From: Camarhynchus parvulus | Taxonomy: Eukaryota > Chordata > Aves > Passeriformes > Thraupidae | Assembly (NCBI RefSeq): GCF_901933205.1 | Contig: NC_044574.1 | Location: forward strand, 22,553,733-22,617,732 | Length of the DNA: 64,000 nucleotides | Direction of reading: 5' to 3' | Shown: positions 60,119 to 64,000 of the stretch, piece after piece | How the letters are laid out: every line of letters starts with the position of its first letter | How positions within the stretch are numbered: position 1 is the first letter of the stretch | Program-made: the position numbers and the translations under genes | The notes under the pieces: generated by a model | What the model was told of the DNA's origin: nothing | Seen by the model: only the letters and a program-made list of their open reading frames with translations | Databases searched by the model: none

Positions 60119-60969
60119 AAACAACATTTGTATGCATTTTATATTTACACATGTGTTTTTATACCTTCAACCCTACCATGACACCAGTGAGTGTTAGGAA
60201 TCCTCAGCTTTGTTCAGATTACAGTACAATTTTCACAATAAATGTGAAAGAATCACTTATTCAAGAAATAATTTTTAAATGTCACACACAATTTCCTCCA
60301 CAAAAATTAGATTTTAAATAATTATGTGAGAACCAGATCTTACTCAGTCCATCCGATGTTGATTCAAATAAACACAAACATTGCCAGCTTGAAGAATCCA
60401 TTTTGCTCAGGCAATTGTGAAAGAAAAAAATCAGTAACTTGAGAAAGCAGAAAATCACAGAGAAACAAAACACTATTAGAAGCAAGAGTAAACTGTATTT
60501 TAAGACTTCTGTCAAAAACTACATATTATTTTAAGACACCCTGACACTGAAACTTCAGCTATCAATCAACTGTGTTTCAGAGGGGTCACTTATGAAGTAT
60601 CATTTAAGTCCTTCAGTTTTCCTTTGATACCAAATAAATTAATATTGGAGCTGGTTGGCCAATATCTATCATTATTATGTTTCTGTACCTGATGTAATCC
60701 TTTATATGTAAGTGTGAAGACATATGTAGCAATAAAAAACATGTAACAGGATGGGAAACTATTATAAGAGTTGGTATTTCTATGAAAGCTTTTGCATCTT
60801 GGAAGCTCCTGTTTTATTTGTTATTCTTCAAAGTCAGTAACAACTTGAAGCGAATTTGCAGTCTTTCAAAAGCAAAGAGACATTGCGGAAGACTAAGCTT
60901 AGCACCTTCACATTTGGCAGTAGGTTTGGGTTAATAAAAAAGATTCAGATTATTGGATTATTTAAAAAA

Positions 60970-61049
60970 AGGTATTATTTAAAAATTTAGATCACTGCAG
61001 AGATTTCACTGGGTTATTAAAAATATTTAGATCACTGCAGAGATTTCAC
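60970..61049. repeat. 40-bp tandem duplication
   Basis: A 24-nt block beginning tttagatcactgcag occurs identically at 60986-61009 and 61026-61049. The sequences before each block ('ggtattatttaaaaa' and 'gggttattaaaaata') also resemble each other, giving two copies of an approximately 40-bp unit. Confidence 0.85.
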
Positions 61050-61249
61050 ATACAACTACAGGAATGGAAAAGAGCCCAGTCTGCCCTCAAGGAAGTTATT
61101 TCCTAGAGAAAATGCAGCAAGAGTAAACTTGCTGCAAGTAAGCTTGACACTGCAGAATTCTTCAACTCAGCAAACAAAGTTCTAACAATTAAGCAGAAAC
61201 CTGGAAATAGATAAATTCCACAAAGATATGTTGTCATCCGATTGCAAAA

Positions 61250-61560
61250 GTTCCATACCTTCTTGGGGAGTTCTCACGGGCAGCTCCCTGCAGAACTGAC
61301 TTCTTCTCCGTCACAGCACAGCCAACAAACTGCAATTTTCTCCTCACCCACCTATCCCACTCTTTTGTAGCACTCATCTTCTTATTGGACACAGCTGTGG
61401 CCTGTTAAGGGCAGGGCTGTTCCTAATCTTTGGTGATTGGTACAGCTGCAACTCCTCAGGTGTGAGACTATCTTCTGCACTATCTTTATTTTCTTACATT
61501 CTATTCCCCCACCCCACAGATGAAGGTGTTTCCTCTCCTTTTAAAGAACAAAGGTAATTG
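61250..61560. repeat. probable LTR-type repeat segment
   Basis: The words 'tcttattggacacagctgtg', 'ttaagggcagggctgttcct', 'ggtgattggtacagctgcaa' and 'ctcctcaggtgtgag' resemble a passerine endogenous-retrovirus LTR I recall only in outline. It has no coding content. Boundaries and family are uncertain, and a comparison with a bird repeat library would settle it. Confidence 0.4.
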
Positions 61561-63725
61561 TTTGGGCAACTGTTGCTATGGAGACTTCCCATTAAAAATT
61601 GAAATTCCGAAACAGAAAATCTTATTTTCTAAAAGATATTACAGATTTGCTTGTTTAAGTAAAATATCACTTTAACCACCATTTCAAGAGTGAAACAAGA
61701 AACACTGACTTGGAAATAAAATTTAAAAACTTGATCTTGGTCTTATGTTGTATTTGCAGTTTCAATTTCCTAAATGTGATTTAGTTTTCCAAAAGATTAA
61801 TTCTTACCAATGTATCTCATTTTGCTAAATGAGAATACAATATCCCAACATTTACTAAGGTCTGTGTAAATGGTATTCCACGTATTTATTCAAATGCCTA
61901 TATTATACATTTTAATTACACTGAAACAATGATCTTAATAGATAATTTCTCTGGAATTTTGGTATCTTTCCCTGCATGTAGATGGAAATTGGAATCCACT
62001 AAATTGCACAAGAGCATCACTTCAAAATTAAATGTATTAAAACTTCTTCAACATGCTGAATACACAAAGAAGTGAAATTATGAAAGTCATTCTACATTAA
62101 AAACTAATTTATTTTTAAACAATTCTGTTAATAAGACTTTCTTTCCAGACATTTTGTCCTACAGTTTAGAACAGAGATATGGTAAAATGTTTAATAGTAA
62201 TTGTTAGAAGCAGATTAAAATTTTTTCATTGGTCTTTTCAACATGCAATGCCCTTGGCAGACTTTTTTTCCTTACCATCATTAAATCAAAACAGAAACTC
62301 CCTAGCTTATTCCCTTGGCCAAGCTTTTCAAATTTCATACATTCACATGCACTGCTCAAGACATTAGTCTTAGGACTCCCTTCTCCATTACCAGTTTTAC
62401 TTGGCATCTCCAGGAGGTTTGTTTTTGAGTTTTCGTTCATCTTGAACCTTCACAATCCTAAACTTCAGCTCAGACAATCCTTGAACCAAACTCATTGAGT
62501 AAACAGAAGGCCGGAAACATTGCCTGCCCCTAAAATGGTACTACTGCTGACCATTTCTGCTAATTCTATCCCACCTCCTTTGAGACTTTTTCCATTTCAA
62601 AGGTTGAAGGTTTTGAAGAATCTAAATGTGCATCTTGGACTCTGTAATAAAAATTGAATTAGATTATAGCAAATTAATGCCTTAACGTAAGCAGCATTAA
62701 CTTTTTAAGTGTTTTTTGTTAAATGCCATTTTAACTTTTTTTAAATTGTTTAGTCCAATTTCACAACAGGATTTATTACATGTAGCTACTCCCCCACTCC
62801 CTACCTATTTCTCCTTTAATCAGAGAAAATAAATACTCCCTTGTAAAACTTAGTTTGGAAAACAGGATTCTCTCCAAGAAGCAGGAAAAACATCACCTCT
62901 CTTGATTTTGTTTCTAATTCCATTGTTGAAGTACACATCCTAAGCAGTTACCTCACAATGACTGTGATCAAAGCAATCAAGGTTACATCATTCTCTGCTC
63001 TGAATCTTGACTGACATTATTATAAACAGGACTTAACAGGTTTTTGCTTTAATTCATGGCTCAATTACTATACACTAATAACTGAGAAACCTTTCATTCA
63101 TTAACAAAACAAAAAAGCTCAGAAGCCTTTCAGGAAATACAGCATCCCAATATTATGTCAGGTTGAAGACAACTTAAGTACTCAACTAATGCCACAATAA
63201 AACCATGTCACATGAAGACAGCAGTTTAAGTCATTTATTTGCTCATTAAGCTCCCTTCTGTTTACTCAGAGCTAGAGATTAGCTTGAATATTATGAGGGT
63301 GCAGAAGCAGAGAGGAGGAAAGCAAGACCCTCAGCTATTCATCTTAACCTCAAACATGGCCAGATTTTCAATAATCTGCGATCATATATATCCTATCCCC
63401 TCCCTGCTCTTAATACCTGCAGCCAGTACCAAGTAATTCACCTAGACTTATGCAAAATGAAAGGAAGGTAAGTGACAAAGGCAAGATAACTACAGAACAA
63501 AATGAATGAGATTAAAACTCTATTTAGGTATTTGAGGATAAACCATAGAGATCTGGGCAAGAATTAATAACTTATGTTGTTCCCATCTCACATCTCTTTA
63601 GTTCTTGTTTGAGATTCTCTTCCAAAAATAATGCATTAAATAATTTAGGGGCATTCCTCAGAATAGCTTTTTCACAAAATCCTCAGGGGAAAAAAATGAT
63701 CCATGCAAATGTCCTTAATTTCAAT

Positions 63726-64000
63726 TGTCCTGATTTCAGCTGGGATAGAGTTAATTTCTTCTCAGTAGTTGTTAGAGTACTTGGATTCAGAATATAGTGG
63801 TTTGGATTCAGAATAAGAATGGCATTGACAATACATTGATGTTTTGGTTTTTTGGGAAGTCATGTTTATCCTGAGTCAAGCACCTCTTTTCTTCTCTCAT
63901 ACTCTACCAGTTAGAAGGTGCCAAAGAAACTGGGAGGGAGCAGAGCTGGGACAGGTGGCCTGGACTGACCAAAGGGAGATTCCACACCACAGGATATCAT
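63726..64000 (+). mobile_element. passerine endogenous-retrovirus LTR (truncated by window end)
   Basis: The segment starts with TG at 63726 and reads 'tgtcctgatttcagctggga' then 'tagagttaatttcttctcag', a very common passerine LTR opening. Later 'ctgggagggagcagagctgg' and 'ctgaccaaagggagattcca' also fit that family. A short internal duplication of 'ggattcagaata' lies at about 63783-63814. No gag, pol or env coding sequence is present in the window, so this may be a solo LTR or the 5' LTR of a longer element. Confidence 0.75.

Larger units (their letters stand above)
58893..63725. other. intergenic / non-coding stretch
   Basis: No gene is supported on either strand. It contains a GC-rich, CpG-poor block at 59380-59535, a 36-nt A run at 60082-60117, a 40-bp tandem duplication at 60970-61049 and an LTR-like segment at about 61250-61560. 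By human synteny the minus-strand gene RELL1 would end near or beyond here. I could not recognise any of its coding sequence, though part of a 3'UTR could be present unseen. Confidence 0.5.

Noticed and set aside
58900..63725. RELL1 coding exons on the minus strand, expected from human synteny
   Set aside because: I searched the minus-strand frames for RELL1-like sequence and recognised none, so the gene probably lies further right. A 3'UTR portion cannot be excluded.

Overview
This window is vertebrate nuclear DNA, most likely from a passerine bird. The signs are multi-exon genes with canonical splice sites, several CR1 LINE 3' ends in both orientations, a tRNA-Ile-like SINE with a CR1-type tail (as in the passerine TguSINE1 family), and an LTR of passerine endogenous-retrovirus type cut by the right edge. 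No operons, CRISPR arrays, IS elements, intact tRNA genes or rRNA genes are visible. No cellular gene is on the minus strand with support I would defend.

Region 1 (1-13755) is the 3' part of NWD2 on the + strand. Four coding exons (3779-3982, 5592-5736, 6038-6627, 8109-12041) join in frame to 1623 codons plus a stop. They encode the end of the N-terminal domain, a STAND/NACHT NTPase with a clear P-loop and Walker B, and a long WD40-type beta-propeller region. The first roughly 119 residues lie upstream of the window. A 1.7 kb 3'UTR ends at an AATAAA with a GT-rich downstream element near 13731.

Region 2 (about 13760-55690) is roughly 42 kb without any coding region I can support. It holds CR1 fragments, two or three old amniote-type repeats (MIR-like, CR1/L3-like), the SINE at about 35231-35377, A-rich low-complexity tracts, a TA/TG microsatellite and several short hairpins. 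A CpG-rich patch (17640-17820), a strong orphan splice donor (18608) and a 55-nt exon-like segment (43261-43315) suggest that much of this stretch is 5' non-coding exons and introns of the next gene.

Region 3 (55691-58900) is the gene known in human as C4orf19, on the + strand. Its first coding exon begins with a Met-Gly-Cys lipidation-type N-terminus, and the second exon carries the rest of a 324-residue, mostly disordered, acidic protein. The 3'UTR ends at AATAAA 58869-58874.

Region 4 (58900-64000) is non-coding on present evidence. It contains a GC-rich block, a 36-nt poly(A) run, a 40-bp tandem duplication, an LTR-like segment at about 61250-61560 and the terminal LTR from 63726. The order NWD2 then C4orf19 on one strand matches the human 4p14 arrangement, so RELL1 would be expected just to the right on the opposite strand. 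I could not see its coding exons here. NWD2 and C4orf19 are neighbours by conserved synteny; nothing in the sequence shows that they work in one pathway. I found no new multi-gene system. The most worthwhile leads are the C4orf19 5' end (candidate leader exon and a 7-codon upstream ORF), its lipid-anchor N-terminus, and an unexplained coding-like segment at 2816-2955.
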